Positions 10,355 through 18,757 are shown, counted from the first letter of the stretch. The stretch: DNA of 64,000 bases from Laterigemmans sp052161645 (GCA_052161645.1 CP197414.1); one strand, 5' to 3'. The notes: generated by a model from the sequence alone, not told the origin. Made by a program: numbers and translations.

Positions 10355-10873
10355 CTACATGGCCGAACCGAGGCCTGTCATCCGCCGCCAAGCACTGATC
10401 TGGCCCATGTGGATCATAAAGTGACCGCCGGTGTAGAAATTTTCCATGGAGCCCAGCGTGCTGAACTTAGAGACCATGCGTTCGTTGGGGTTCGGCTGAT
10501 TGAACACGTCATCGGGGGTGGAGCGCAAGATTTGCTCGGCCGCGCGGTAGCCACGCAACAATTGATCGACGAGTTGATCCTTGTGGGGATAAATCGTTCC
10601 CTGTGGATCATCTTGACACTCGGACCTGGGGGAAAATAGCTCCTGCCATTCCTCGGGAACCTGGATGGAAGCGGCATCACCACCAAGGTCTTCGATCACT
10701 CTTGGTGAGTACAGACAGAGATGGCCATACACCCAAGCGGGATGATTGGATGCGATGATGCGACCATCCACGTTGGCGAGACGTCCGAAGTGGCTAGGTT
10801 CAATACCAACCGCTAACGTCTCGGCATAGCGAAGGGACAACTGTAACGACTCTGCAATAATTTCGCCGATCAT
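10355..10873 (-). CDS. DinB-like (DinB/YfiT superfamily) protein
   Basis: A 172-residue protein with the four-helix pattern of the DinB superfamily. Three histidine regions that could bind a divalent metal are visible: SNHPAW near residue 43, GHLCLY near 51 and GGHFMIHMGQISAWRR near 151-160. The last is the diagnostic HxxxHxGQ pattern of the family. Some members are thiol transferases (bacillithiol or mycothiol); others have no assigned reaction. The gene stands alone: it ends 40 bases from the convergent regulator, and a terminator lies just upstream of its start. Confidence 0.8.
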   Translation of the reverse strand: MIGEIIAESLQLSLRYAETLAVGIEPSHFGRLANVDGRIIASNHPAWVYGHLCLYSPRVIEDLGGDAASIQVPEEWQELFSPRSECQDDPQGTIYPHKDQLVDQLLRGYRAAEQILRSTPDDVFNQPNPNERMVSKFSTLGSMENFYTGGHFMIHMGQISAWRRMTGLGSAM

Positions 10874-10902
10874 AGACCCAAACCGTACTGGTTAGCGCGA
10901 AT

Positions 10903-10944
10903 GAAAAATAAAAAAAGCCTTCGTGGTGCATCACCACGAAGGCT
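10903..10944 (-). terminator. Rho-independent terminator after the DUF3467 gene
   Basis: A perfect 13-bp stem (AGCCTTCGTGGTG, three-base loop CAT, then its complement) lies at 10916-10944. Read on the minus strand it is followed at once by a T-rich run (10915 to 10903). It sits 72 bases past the stop of the DUF3467 gene and 30 bases before the DinB-like start, so it separates these two transcripts. Confidence 0.9.
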
Positions 10945-11015
10945 ATCAGTATAGGAGGATAGCGGCCGGTCAACCATCGCTGAGCGAAATTCCGTCCCCC
11001 GCGCCGCGTTCAGCT

Positions 11016-11396
11016 TTACTGTCCGCCTTGGCCAGCTTGTCCGCCCTTAGCTTGCGGGCGTACTCGCTTGTTGATATCGGTTTCCAACACACCGAAGACG
11101 GCTTCGTGGCGAGCAACCGACATTTGCAACGCTGCCAAAAGACGCTTGGCAGTGAAGAAATTCAGGATGATACGTTGGTTGACACGAATTGGATCTTTGG
11201 GAACGCCGATCGGCTGTGGGTTCAAGCCGAAGTCAACGATCAATTCTTCGGGCGAACCAGTGACGCGGCAAAAATTTGCGTAAGTCGCGGTTGCTTGATC
11301 GTCCAATACCTGCACTTGCACCGGCTGTTGGGTAGCGGCGGGAGCAACGGCAGCTTCGGGTGCCTTGGCTTCTTGGGGAGGTGCTTCCTCGGCCAT
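11016..11396 (-). CDS. DUF3467 family protein
   Basis: A 126-residue soluble protein. The core, residues about 35-108, carries the DUF3467 pattern: ATYANFCRVTGSPEELIVDFG, then RIILNFFTAKRLLAALQ. The first 30 residues are Ala/Pro/Glu-rich and the last 15 are Gly/Gln-rich; both look disordered. The function of the family is not known; members are small, widespread and often single genes. The gene is closed by a strong terminator. Its upstream region contains a pair of short palindromes at 11605-11629 that might be an operator. It lies downstream of the M50/HlyD genes on the same strand but 307 bases away, so I treat it as separately transcribed. Confidence 0.85.
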   Translation of the reverse strand: MAEEAPPQEAKAPEAAVAPAATQQPVQVQVLDDQATATYANFCRVTGSPEELIVDFGLNPQPIGVPKDPIRVNQRIILNFFTAKRLLAALQMSVARHEAVFGVLETDINKRVRPQAKGGQAGQGGQ

Positions 11397-11703
11397 AATC
11401 TTTAAACTCCTCGTTCAAAACGAAAAATAGGAATTGACTCTCCCGCTTCGTGTGTGACACATCGCCGGGCGGGAAGAAAGCCGACGCAAGTGTAAAACGT
11501 GTTCTGATTAGCAATTGTCATAAATCCTAACAATCACAAACCACTCTGCAATCATAGCGCAAAAAAGTTTACGCCAAAGTTTTCTATTAATATAACTGGC
11601 GGAGTCACTTCAGTGAGATCACTCAGTGAAGCGGGGTAAGCCAGGTAGCCTCTAACGCTCCCACTGCTCTTCGCGGCCAGGACGTTGCTGAATTATGCTA
11701 ACT
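11397..11703. other. Intergenic region upstream of the DUF3467 gene
   Basis: A 307-base AT-rich gap with no credible gene. It should hold the promoter of the DUF3467 gene and the end of the M50-protein transcript. The only structure I can see is the tandem palindrome pair near 11605-11629. There is no T-rich run after it on the minus strand, so I do not call a terminator for the upstream gene. Confidence 0.6.
11605..11629. promoter_or_regulatory. Tandem TCACT-n-AGTGA palindromes, possible operator
   Basis: Two copies of TCACT-n(1-2)-AGTGA lie back to back (11605-11616 and 11619-11629), giving centres about 13 bases apart. Together they can also pair as one imperfect 10-bp stem. The position is about 210 bases before the DUF3467 start. 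A binding site for a dimeric repressor is one reading, an RNA hairpin at the end of the preceding transcript is another. Confidence 0.35.
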
Positions 11704-13950
11704 CTACAACTCGAAATTGAATGTTTGAGTAATAATACGCCAAAGTCTCCAACCTAATGATTTAGGTTCGGTATGAATTTTCGCGCTACCCCGATAACCG
11801 ATTCGCAACGGAATCGCATCCACGTCGAGCGGCACGCGCACTTGGTAGGACACGCTTCGTGGACGGGGTTGGCCGGTAGCTGGATCAATCTCAGTTTGCA
11901 AATCCCCGCCGGTCTGGCTGGAGAGCGCCATCGAGGCTGCGTTCAGCGGCGATTCAGAAACCTCGCCCATTTTGCTGTAAAAGGTCAGATTTCGCGCCGC
12001 GTCAAACTTTAGATCGACATCCATACCTTCCGTCACCAAGTTCCGATCACCTTGATCGAGCACTAGGACCGCTTCCAACGCGTTGGGATCACCAATCAGG
12101 CACACCACATCGGCATCGTTCAGTAAAGCGCCTTTGTTTTCAGGATCCAGGGGCGTACCAGTCCAGGAGGGAAGTTGCTCTTCGGGATCGCCCTGAGGTT
12201 GTTTCTCGGGAGGCGGCATGACGATACCGCCGCAAGGCGCCTTGATGGTCAAACGCGCAACCCGATCCTCCAGCTTGGCGATTTTGCGGGTGAGTGATTC
12301 AATCTGCTCATCCTCGGCCAACTGCTGGCTGGCGGCCGCGTTGCGGTCGTCATGCATCAGTCGCTCGAGCGTGCGGCGGCGGAGAATGGCGAGTTCTTTT
12401 TGCCCGCGAAGCTCTTCCAGTTGGATCATCAACTCGGGATTTTCCAACACGGCAATGGTATCTAGATCAGCAATCACCGGAGTGCCGGCTTTGACCAGCA
12501 CATCACCGATCCTCCCTTGAACTCCGGCGTAAACCGTATTAGTCGCTTCCACCGGTTCAATTTGAAATGCACAATCAACGTGGTGCGGCAGGGGAACAAA
12601 GCAAACTGCGGCGATGATTGCGGCCACCACAGAGAGCGTTACCGCGAGGCGGCCTTTTTTCACTTTTGCAAACCTCCCAGGAGTACGGAGAAACTTAATG
12701 GATTGCCAAATCGGCTGGATGATCATCCCGGAGAACCCGGCAACGGCAACCATCCGGCCCACAATGGCCAAACCATAAGGCTCAAGCACTTTGATCAAGA
12801 ACCAACAAATCGAAAATACAACCACCCAGCGATAAATCACAGAGGCAATCGTGTAGAGAGCAAACATGGCTTGGTTACGACGCGGCAAGAAGGGATCTTC
12901 TTGCAATTCCAATCCCAAGCAAATTTCTTGGAACTTACGTTTGAGAATTTCCGTGGCCTTCTGGCGAAGGTTGGGAATCTCCAAGATATCCATGAGAATG
13001 TAATAACCGTCGAATCGCAGCAACGGGTTACCGTTGACCACGATCGTGCTAACCGCGTTGAGGAACATCATGTTCAGGCAAAGGTCATTGAGCAGCCCCG
13101 GTTCGCTGAACCACCACAAAAACGTGGCGATCGATGCCAGAATCATTTCCACATAAATACCGGCGGCACCGATCCAGACACGTTTCCATTTATTGGGCAG
13201 CATCCAAGAGTCGGAGACGTTGCAGTACAGGCAAGGAGTAAACACCAAGAGCATAAACCCGAGCTCGTGACATTCCCCGCCAAATTTCTTGCAACTGATC
13301 CCATGGCCAAACTCGTGCAGAACTTTGACAAAAGCCATGGTCACGGCCAAATAGAGCCAACGATCGGCGGCAAAGAATTGCTGGAACGAAGGTAGTTTGG
13401 CGTAAAACGTATCGAATTGGGTCGCTAACAGCAGGCCGGCGGAACACATCAGCAACAGAGCGCAGATCAGCGCCGGCACGGTGAACAACCAACCGGTCCA
13501 GGGGGTGATTCGCTTGAGCACCCCTTCGGGATCAAAGCCGCGAAAGCGGAGCGCGAAGATGTTGGCCGCTTTGCCGAGAAACTCTTTTCGTTTCTTGGTG
13601 GTTCCGCGTTTCTGCAGCGCGCGTCCCTGTCCGGGCGAGTTGCTGATCACGAGCCCGCTGCGGTGCAACATGCCGATAAACTGTTGCAAGTCGCCGAAAG
13701 TAATTTTTTGCGGTGCGAATTTGGCTTCAAAACCTTCTTTAATTTGATCCAAGCTGACGTGCCCGTCGAGCATCTGCAGGATAAAATATTCCTCTTCATG
13801 AAAGCGGAAATACTGCAACCCCACAGGTTCCTTGACCACCCAATAACCAGTCCCCTGGTATTGGTGACGGCTGCTGCGCAGGTCCGGACGCTTTCGAACC
13901 GAAAGCGAGCGAGACGAGCTACTGATAAGACTTTCAGCCAAGGATGTCAT
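11704..13950 (-). CDS. PqqD-like / M50 site-2-protease-like / HlyD hybrid membrane protein
   Basis: A 748-residue protein with three parts. Residues about 30-105 (YWVVKEPVGLQYFRFHEEEYFILQMLDG) resemble a PqqD-type winged helix, the fold that recognises leader peptides in peptide-modifying systems. Residues 150-450 hold several membrane helices with the zinc metalloprotease motif HEFGH at 212-216 and the partner motif FDGYY with Asp314, as in M50 site-2 proteases. Residues about 460-745 are a HlyD-like barrel and coiled-coil region after a final membrane helix. The active-site residues look intact. It is the last of three minus-strand genes, all with adaptor domains. Cleavage or translocation of a peptide through the membrane is a reasonable guess; the substrate is unknown. 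Confidence 0.85.
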   Translation of the reverse strand: MTSLAESLISSSSRSLSVRKRPDLRSSRHQYQGTGYWVVKEPVGLQYFRFHEEEYFILQMLDGHVSLDQIKEGFEAKFAPQKITFGDLQQFIGMLHRSGLVISNSPGQGRALQKRGTTKKRKEFLGKAANIFALRFRGFDPEGVLKRITPWTGWLFTVPALICALLLMCSAGLLLATQFDTFYAKLPSFQQFFAADRWLYLAVTMAFVKVLHEFGHGISCKKFGGECHELGFMLLVFTPCLYCNVSDSWMLPNKWKRVWIGAAGIYVEMILASIATFLWWFSEPGLLNDLCLNMMFLNAVSTIVVNGNPLLRFDGYYILMDILEIPNLRQKATEILKRKFQEICLGLELQEDPFLPRRNQAMFALYTIASVIYRWVVVFSICWFLIKVLEPYGLAIVGRMVAVAGFSGMIIQPIWQSIKFLRTPGRFAKVKKGRLAVTLSVVAAIIAAVCFVPLPHHVDCAFQIEPVEATNTVYAGVQGRIGDVLVKAGTPVIADLDTIAVLENPELMIQLEELRGQKELAILRRRTLERLMHDDRNAAASQQLAEDEQIESLTRKIAKLEDRVARLTIKAPCGGIVMPPPEKQPQGDPEEQLPSWTGTPLDPENKGALLNDADVVCLIGDPNALEAVLVLDQGDRNLVTEGMDVDLKFDAARNLTFYSKMGEVSESPLNAASMALSSQTGGDLQTEIDPATGQPRPRSVSYQVRVPLDVDAIPLRIGYRGSAKIHTEPKSLGWRLWRIITQTFNFEL

Positions 13951-14034
13951 GGACCGGAATCAGCTCCGCGAGTTATCGGCCGGATAGTGCAATGAAAGGG
14001 AATAGCAGCATCGATGAAAAAAAGTAGGTTATAA

Positions 14035-14958
14035 TTAGCGGTTCGTATCAATTTTGAGGTTTAATTTCATCCCCGGCTTGATCAACCAATCATCACCAAT
14101 ACGCTGATTTTCAAACTCCACCCAGACGCGGCGACGCTCCGAGAGGTCGATGGCGTAACCGACAAAACCGACTTTACCGTTGATCCGCTCGATCGGTTGC
14201 CCGCGCACCGTAAACTCCAGGATTGCTGGCATTCCCTCGGTGACGCTGTTGGCCACTTCATAATTGAGATAGCCCTCGGCGCGGAGCCGATCCATCTGCA
14301 CCAGTTTGACGATTGGGGAACCAGGCTGAACCCATTCGCCGAGCTGGCCGATCCGTTGTTCGACAAAACCAGAAAAGGGAGCGATGATACGCCGTTTATC
14401 GACAGCCATTTCGGCCATTTCCCGTTCCACACTCTTGGCACCGAATTGTGCCAAGGCAATATCTTTGTTGATGTCCGCCAAATCGATCTGCAGTTGATCA
14501 CGATAAGCTTCTAACTGAGCCGAACGTGCTTCCCACTTCGCCATTAACTTCTGCTGGAACAACTCGGCGTAGGCGGTTGCTTTCTCGCTGGAAAGCTCTT
14601 GCGAGCGGACGGCGTACTGGCGATTGATGTCATTCTCCGCGTTCAGCCGAGCCTCTTTCTCTTCGGCAATCTTGAGTTTGACCGTTAGTACTGAATCACG
14701 GTCGTCAAGCAGAGCCAAAGCTTGGCCTTTCTCAACCACGGCGCCTTCTTCAACAAGAATCTCCTTCAGCAACCCTTCGACCTGCGACGGCACGCGGACA
14801 TCATTGATGAAAGTAACTTGAGCTTCTTCAGCGAACACCACGCCGTCCGAGACGCTACCTGGCGGTTGCGCGATGAGGGCCTGGGCGGAGCAAGCGACAA
14901 GCAACAAAGCGAGGGCGGTCGCCCAGCGATATTGATGCAGATTAACAGTCAGCAACAT
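14035..14958 (-). CDS. HlyD-family periplasmic adaptor
   Basis: A 307-residue exported adaptor read from ATG 14958, which begins a good signal peptide (residues 1-30, ending in ACSAQALIAQ); the longer frame up to 15036 starts with a basic stretch unlike a signal. The lipoyl-like half-motifs are visible: VPSQVEGLLKEILVEEGAVVEKGQALALLDD and IIAPFSGFVEQRIGQLGEWVQPGSPIVKL. Between them lies a coiled coil of about 100 residues. Such proteins link inner-membrane exporters to outer-membrane channels. Here it lies 84 bases upstream of the M50 hybrid and about 90 bases downstream of the GAF-adaptor gene, so the three form a likely operon. There is no lipobox with correct position. Confidence 0.88.
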   Translation of the reverse strand: MLLTVNLHQYRWATALALLLVACSAQALIAQPPGSVSDGVVFAEEAQVTFINDVRVPSQVEGLLKEILVEEGAVVEKGQALALLDDRDSVLTVKLKIAEEKEARLNAENDINRQYAVRSQELSSEKATAYAELFQQKLMAKWEARSAQLEAYRDQLQIDLADINKDIALAQFGAKSVEREMAEMAVDKRRIIAPFSGFVEQRIGQLGEWVQPGSPIVKLVQMDRLRAEGYLNYEVANSVTEGMPAILEFTVRGQPIERINGKVGFVGYAIDLSERRRVWVEFENQRIGDDWLIKPGMKLNLKIDTNR

Positions 14959-15047
14959 TGAGAGTCTACCCGTGAAGGGGGAATGATAAGTTCGTTTGCC
15001 AGACCGGCGGGTTTGGCTGTTTCTTCGAGGGAACAAAATTTATGAGG

Positions 15048-17123
15048 TTAGAAAAAGAACTTGCAAAGCCATTCGTAAATTTCGTAGCCAAGGACGTAGC
15101 CGCTGGCCCGTTTGCCAACACGCACGTCAGCAATCACTTTGGCACCGGGACGCAAATCAGCCTGGAGCTGTTCTTGGACTTCCTTGTCGAGCGTGACTTT
15201 CATCCGCACAACTTCGCCATCGTCCTTGTCGGTCGATGTCCGCTGCTCGATGGCGTCGGTGTCCAGTTTCCCAGAAAATGATTCTGATGGATTGGTCGCC
15301 AAGATAAAGTCGACCATGATCTCGCCATCAGCTCCCCGCTCTTGCCGGCACGACTCAAGATGGTGCATGCGTTTGTCTGGCATTTTCAAACGCAAGTACA
15401 TCGGTTGGTTGAGGTCGGCAATATCGAACAGCACCTGACCCGTCATCACGGGGCGGTTGTTGAGCAGCTTCTTTAAGTTCCAAGTTGTAATCACGCCATC
15501 AATGGGCGCCCTGATTTGCAGCTCTTCCTCTTGCTTCTTCCGCAATTGATAAGATTCCTCCAAGGTTTTCTGTTGGCTTAACAAACCGAGCCGCTCTCCT
15601 TGAAGCTTGGTCGCTTCTGCCGGATCGAAATCGCGACGCGTAAGTAAGGTCAACTGTCCCTGGACGCTAGCCAGTTGCTCACGGGTGCGATTGATCTCAC
15701 CCTCGAGTTCGGTCAGCTTGATTTCCAGCTCGCGATTCTCGAGCTCAAACAGCAGCTGTCCTTCTTTCACAAAGGTGCCGTGTTTAATGTCACTGTTATC
15801 AGGAATCCGAACCACACCATCGACCGGCGAGAAAACGTGGGTCGATTTCGTCGGCTCCACCGTCCCGTTGGCTTCCAGTTCCAACTCCAGCGGAATAAAG
15901 ACCAACCCCAAGATCAGCACTAAGATCAAACCAACGACAGCCAATGTTTTAGGCAGCGTGCGGGCGCGGAGAACCCAAGTCAGGTGACCGAGGGTTCGCC
16001 AGACGGGCATCAAAAAGAGATTGTTATAATGCATGGAATTGGCAATCGCCCGGGTTCCATGCTCATAGACGAGATCGACGCGGCTGTGAAACACATCGGG
16101 GGGCAAACTGCTTTCGATCTGCTCAACAATCAGGGCACCGATCGTCTCACCACGGTGGTCGCCGTCGCGATCGATTTCACCAGCCGCCCCGGTGGCTTGC
16201 TCGGCAGCATTGAGTCGCACCGGCTCGCGGAGCGGAAGCACCGCAATGTGCCGGCCGTAAGATTGGTCGACGTATTCTTCTAGAGCTTCTTCGATTTGTG
16301 GCGGCAAATCTTCGGTGGAACCGTCGTGCCAGAGCGGTTCACCAGCAGCCACGACGCGGGTCGCCAATTTATTTAAAGCAGCCACAATGTTGGAGCGGTT
16401 TTCAATCGTGTCCTGGCCACTAATCGCTTGCACCTTGCACTTGCGTCCCTTGAGAATCGCCACGCTGACGCGGTCGCAGCCGATCAGCCTGCGTCCCTCG
16501 TTGGCAACGATGTAGGCGGTTTCTTTCAAATCGAGCGACTCATGCGAGAGCCGGGCAAAGGTGTCGGCTTGCTGCCAGAGGACTTGACGGTCGCTGAAGT
16601 GAGCCAAGCGCTCATTCTTGATCCACTCTCCAGCCAACTCGGACATCTGCTGCAAGAACCGCAGATAACCTTGCTGAGTTGCCGGAGCCGCTTCGGGGCG
16701 TTGAAACACCTCAATCAACCCGTCGACCTTCTTGTCGTGGCTGAGCGGTGTAAGCACCAAGAGGTATTTCGAGGGATTGCCCTCGGCTTCGCCATCGGTG
16801 GTGCCACTGTACGGAGGTACCAGCAGCGACTGATTGGCCGAGGCCACGCGGCGGACCAAGCGACGGTGACGTAACGCGTCGTCACCCTGCTCATCCAATA
16901 ACGCGTCGGACATGTTGATTTGGTACTGCAATCGCACGTTGCGATCATCATCAAGCAACCAAATCGCTCCGCCGACCGCAGCCAACGCGGTTACGACCCG
17001 TTGCAGGAATTGAGGATAATACTCTTCAGCAGGCACCCCAGACTTGCCCAGGGCGGCGATCTCGTTAACGAGAACGCGAATTTGCTTTTTGGTTTCTTCG
17101 ACCGTTTGCTGGTTGACTGTCAT
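15048..17123 (-). CDS. GAF-domain / membrane-fusion (HlyD-like) hybrid protein
   Basis: A 691-residue protein, first gene of the likely operon. The N-terminal half is cytoplasmic and contains two GAF-like regions, about residues 35-170 and 185-380 (GGAIWLLDDD, then LIGCDRVSVAILKGRKCKV). One membrane helix is at 391-412 (LAVVGLILVLILGLVFIPL). The second half is a HlyD-type periplasmic adaptor: barrel and lipoyl-like segments (FSPVDGVVRIPDNSDIKHGTFVKEGQ...APIDGVITTW) around a coiled coil at about 460-535. GAF domains bind small ligands or sense redox state, so this protein could pass a cytoplasmic signal to an envelope complex. GAF joined to an adaptor is not a standard exporter architecture. 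Confidence 0.85.
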   Translation of the reverse strand: MTVNQQTVEETKKQIRVLVNEIAALGKSGVPAEEYYPQFLQRVVTALAAVGGAIWLLDDDRNVRLQYQINMSDALLDEQGDDALRHRRLVRRVASANQSLLVPPYSGTTDGEAEGNPSKYLLVLTPLSHDKKVDGLIEVFQRPEAAPATQQGYLRFLQQMSELAGEWIKNERLAHFSDRQVLWQQADTFARLSHESLDLKETAYIVANEGRRLIGCDRVSVAILKGRKCKVQAISGQDTIENRSNIVAALNKLATRVVAAGEPLWHDGSTEDLPPQIEEALEEYVDQSYGRHIAVLPLREPVRLNAAEQATGAAGEIDRDGDHRGETIGALIVEQIESSLPPDVFHSRVDLVYEHGTRAIANSMHYNNLFLMPVWRTLGHLTWVLRARTLPKTLAVVGLILVLILGLVFIPLELELEANGTVEPTKSTHVFSPVDGVVRIPDNSDIKHGTFVKEGQLLFELENRELEIKLTELEGEINRTREQLASVQGQLTLLTRRDFDPAEATKLQGERLGLLSQQKTLEESYQLRKKQEEELQIRAPIDGVITTWNLKKLLNNRPVMTGQVLFDIADLNQPMYLRLKMPDKRMHHLESCRQERGADGEIMVDFILATNPSESFSGKLDTDAIEQRTSTDKDDGEVVRMKVTLDKEVQEQLQADLRPGAKVIADVRVGKRASGYVLGYEIYEWLCKFFF

Positions 17124-17397
17124 CTACCGCTCGTCGTAGTCCGAAACGAGATTTCCCCGTGGCGTTCCCCCCAGAGCACGCAGGCTTGGGCGATTCCACA
17201 TGGGGATGAAGGAAGTTTCATCTGTATCAATAGCGACCAAATTAAGCAGCGGCGGCGGTGACTCCAGCATCGCGACTTGGGAACAAGCAAAATTCGCGAA
17301 TCCCCCACCCGACACTGACGGTTGTTCCAAAAATTTCGCGTTGTGGCCTTTTTGCAACAGCCGCTCGCTCCGTCATTTCCGCTCTGCTCCCTACTGG

Positions 17398-17420
17398 TTA
17401 TACTTTTAGTATAAGTATAA
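17398..17420. promoter_or_regulatory. Inverted repeat TTATACTT-n7-AAGTATAA, possible operator
   Basis: Eight bases and their exact complement separated by seven bases, AT-rich, in the region between the divergent GAF genes. The spacing of centres (about 15 bases) would suit a dimeric regulator or overlapping promoter elements. It is about 275 bases from the minus-strand start and 365 from the plus-strand start. Confidence 0.4.
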
Positions 17421-17458
17421 CGCGAGAGCGCTGCGTCAAGTTCCTGAAAACAATTTTT

Positions 17459-17478
17459 TTCCGGTCGCGCGACCGGAA
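17459..17478. promoter_or_regulatory. 20-base perfect palindrome
   Basis: A perfect palindrome centred on GCGC, with arms TTCCGGTCGC. It follows eight T residues on the plus strand. Neither strand has a T-run after the stem, so it is not a normal terminator. A protein-binding site in the divergent promoter region is the better reading. Confidence 0.45.
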
Positions 17479-17782
17479 CTAGCCAGTCGCCGCGGCCGTC
17501 TGAGGGTCTGTCATGACGCCTGAAAGGGATGTATCGAGTAGTGAAGCGTGAACTCTGGCGGCCTGACCGGGGCGACTGTTGTCAACGTGTCGACGCGAAT
17601 CAAGCTAGAGTTGGCCGAGTTTCCAGCTGCAGTGAGTTTCAGCAGGGAAGCGCAGCGGGGCGTGAGGACCTGAAAAGAGCAGATCCCGAAAATAGCGATG
17701 TTTGCAGATTTGAATTGCGATAGCTGGTGACTGGACGCATTGCTGGTGACTGGACTGATCGCCAGCGAAGACAAGGATTGGC

Positions 17783-18757
17783 ATGAACAAAGCCACTTTA
17801 GTGGAATCACTGCGAACATTGCCTCGTGAAGAGCAAGTGCGTCTTGCTGCGCAGGTAGAGCGGCTCCGCAAGGTCTGCGAAGAGGGGGATTCCCCCGAGT
17901 CGCTGGCGCTGGAGCCATTCCTGGAAGAGGTCTTGGTCTTGGTGGGCCGCATGTTCGGGGCGGCCGCGAGCGCCTATTGGTTGCGTCCCTGGGGTGCCGG
18001 GGGCTTGACACCAACGACACGCTTGGGCTTTGGAGAGTTGGACTTATCCCCCGCGGGGCGAAAAGTGATTGACGCGACGGTTGTCCAGTTGTGGCAATCG
18101 AAAGAGCCAGAGGTGCAGCGTCATGCTGAATTTGGGGCGACCGTTTTGGTGGGTCCTGTTCGCAACGGGCAGGAGGCGGTCGGCGCGGTGCAGTTGATCG
18201 TGTTGGACTCGCCGAGCCGGCGACTGGAGAGCGCGACCGAGCAGGCTGGCAATCAGTCCGCGGCAACAACCGGGGGTGAAATTTCACCAATAACCACCGC
18301 TCGGGCCGCTTCCTATCGTCGCGCGCTCAGTGGCGTGCTGGCGATGATTCAGCCGGCGATCCTGCGTCGATTCAGCGGCAATACACTGCCGATTCAGCAA
18401 GCCGAAGTGGGGCTACAGCGGTTAAATCAACAGATTGCCGGCATCCAGCGATCGCTGCGATTAACCATTGAGCACCATCTGCAACAGCTCAACGGAGCAA
18501 CCTTCAACAGCTTGCAGGAGAGCCAGCAATTCGTCAGTTCGGTGCAGAAGCTACTGGACGCCAATGGGCTACGCGTTCGTTGCCCGGAGTGCGGATACCC
18601 GGCCATTTTAAGGTGTTCGCGGAGTCCGGCGGTCAACACGGGAGTGTTTGTCTTCGACCACTACTTGCCCTCGGGACGTACTTTTCACGGCGGCGGCAGG
18701 ACTTTGCCATTGCTGCGAACGGTGGCCAAACCGTCACGTCGAAAATCTTCATCATGA
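17783..18757 (+). CDS. GAF-like protein with conserved-looking Cys-rich C-terminal tail
   Basis: A 324-residue soluble protein; AAGG eight bases before ATG 17783 supports the start. The first 40 residues are a charged helix. Residues about 42-145 look GAF-like (FLEEVLVLVGRMFGAAASAYWLR, then VGPVRNGQEAVGAVQLIV). Residues 180-260 are helical and may form a coiled coil. The tail from residue 267 has CPECGYPAILRC, three cysteines in a pattern that could hold a metal with another residue, then GVFVFDHYLPSGRTFHGG with two histidines. I do not recognise a named family for this tail. The divergent arrangement with the GAF-HlyD operon, and the shared GAF-like part, suggest a link. Confidence 0.75.
   Translation: MNKATLVESLRTLPREEQVRLAAQVERLRKVCEEGDSPESLALEPFLEEVLVLVGRMFGAAASAYWLRPWGAGGLTPTTRLGFGELDLSPAGRKVIDATVVQLWQSKEPEVQRHAEFGATVLVGPVRNGQEAVGAVQLIVLDSPSRRLESATEQAGNQSAATTGGEISPITTARAASYRRALSGVLAMIQPAILRRFSGNTLPIQQAEVGLQRLNQQIAGIQRSLRLTIEHHLQQLNGATFNSLQESQQFVSSVQKLLDANGLRVRCPECGYPAILRCSRSPAVNTGVFVFDHYLPSGRTFHGGGRTLPLLRTVAKPSRRKSSS

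Larger units (their letters stand above)
17124..17782. other. Divergent intergenic region between the GAF-HlyD operon and the GAF/Cys-tail gene
   Basis: 659 bases with no convincing gene. A 259-codon minus-strand frame that runs through part of it overlaps the 17783 gene and has no family-like sequence. The region must hold the promoters of both transcripts. Two inverted repeats are listed separately. A T-rich run at 17452-17460 directly precedes the second one. Confidence 0.6.

Noticed and set aside
12517..13395. A 292-codon plus-strand frame inside the M50 hybrid gene
   Set aside because: His/Asn/Gln-rich sequence typical of an antisense shadow; the minus-strand gene has intact protease motifs.
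14020..14034. TATAAT-like word before the M50 gene
   Set aside because: On the plus strand no gene follows it, and on the minus strand it reads ATTATA without a matching -35; taken as chance.
17511..18290. A 259-codon minus-strand frame across the divergent region and start of the 17783 gene
   Set aside because: Ser/Pro/Arg-rich with no domain pattern, and it lies opposite a plus-strand gene with a good ribosome site and domain-like sequence.
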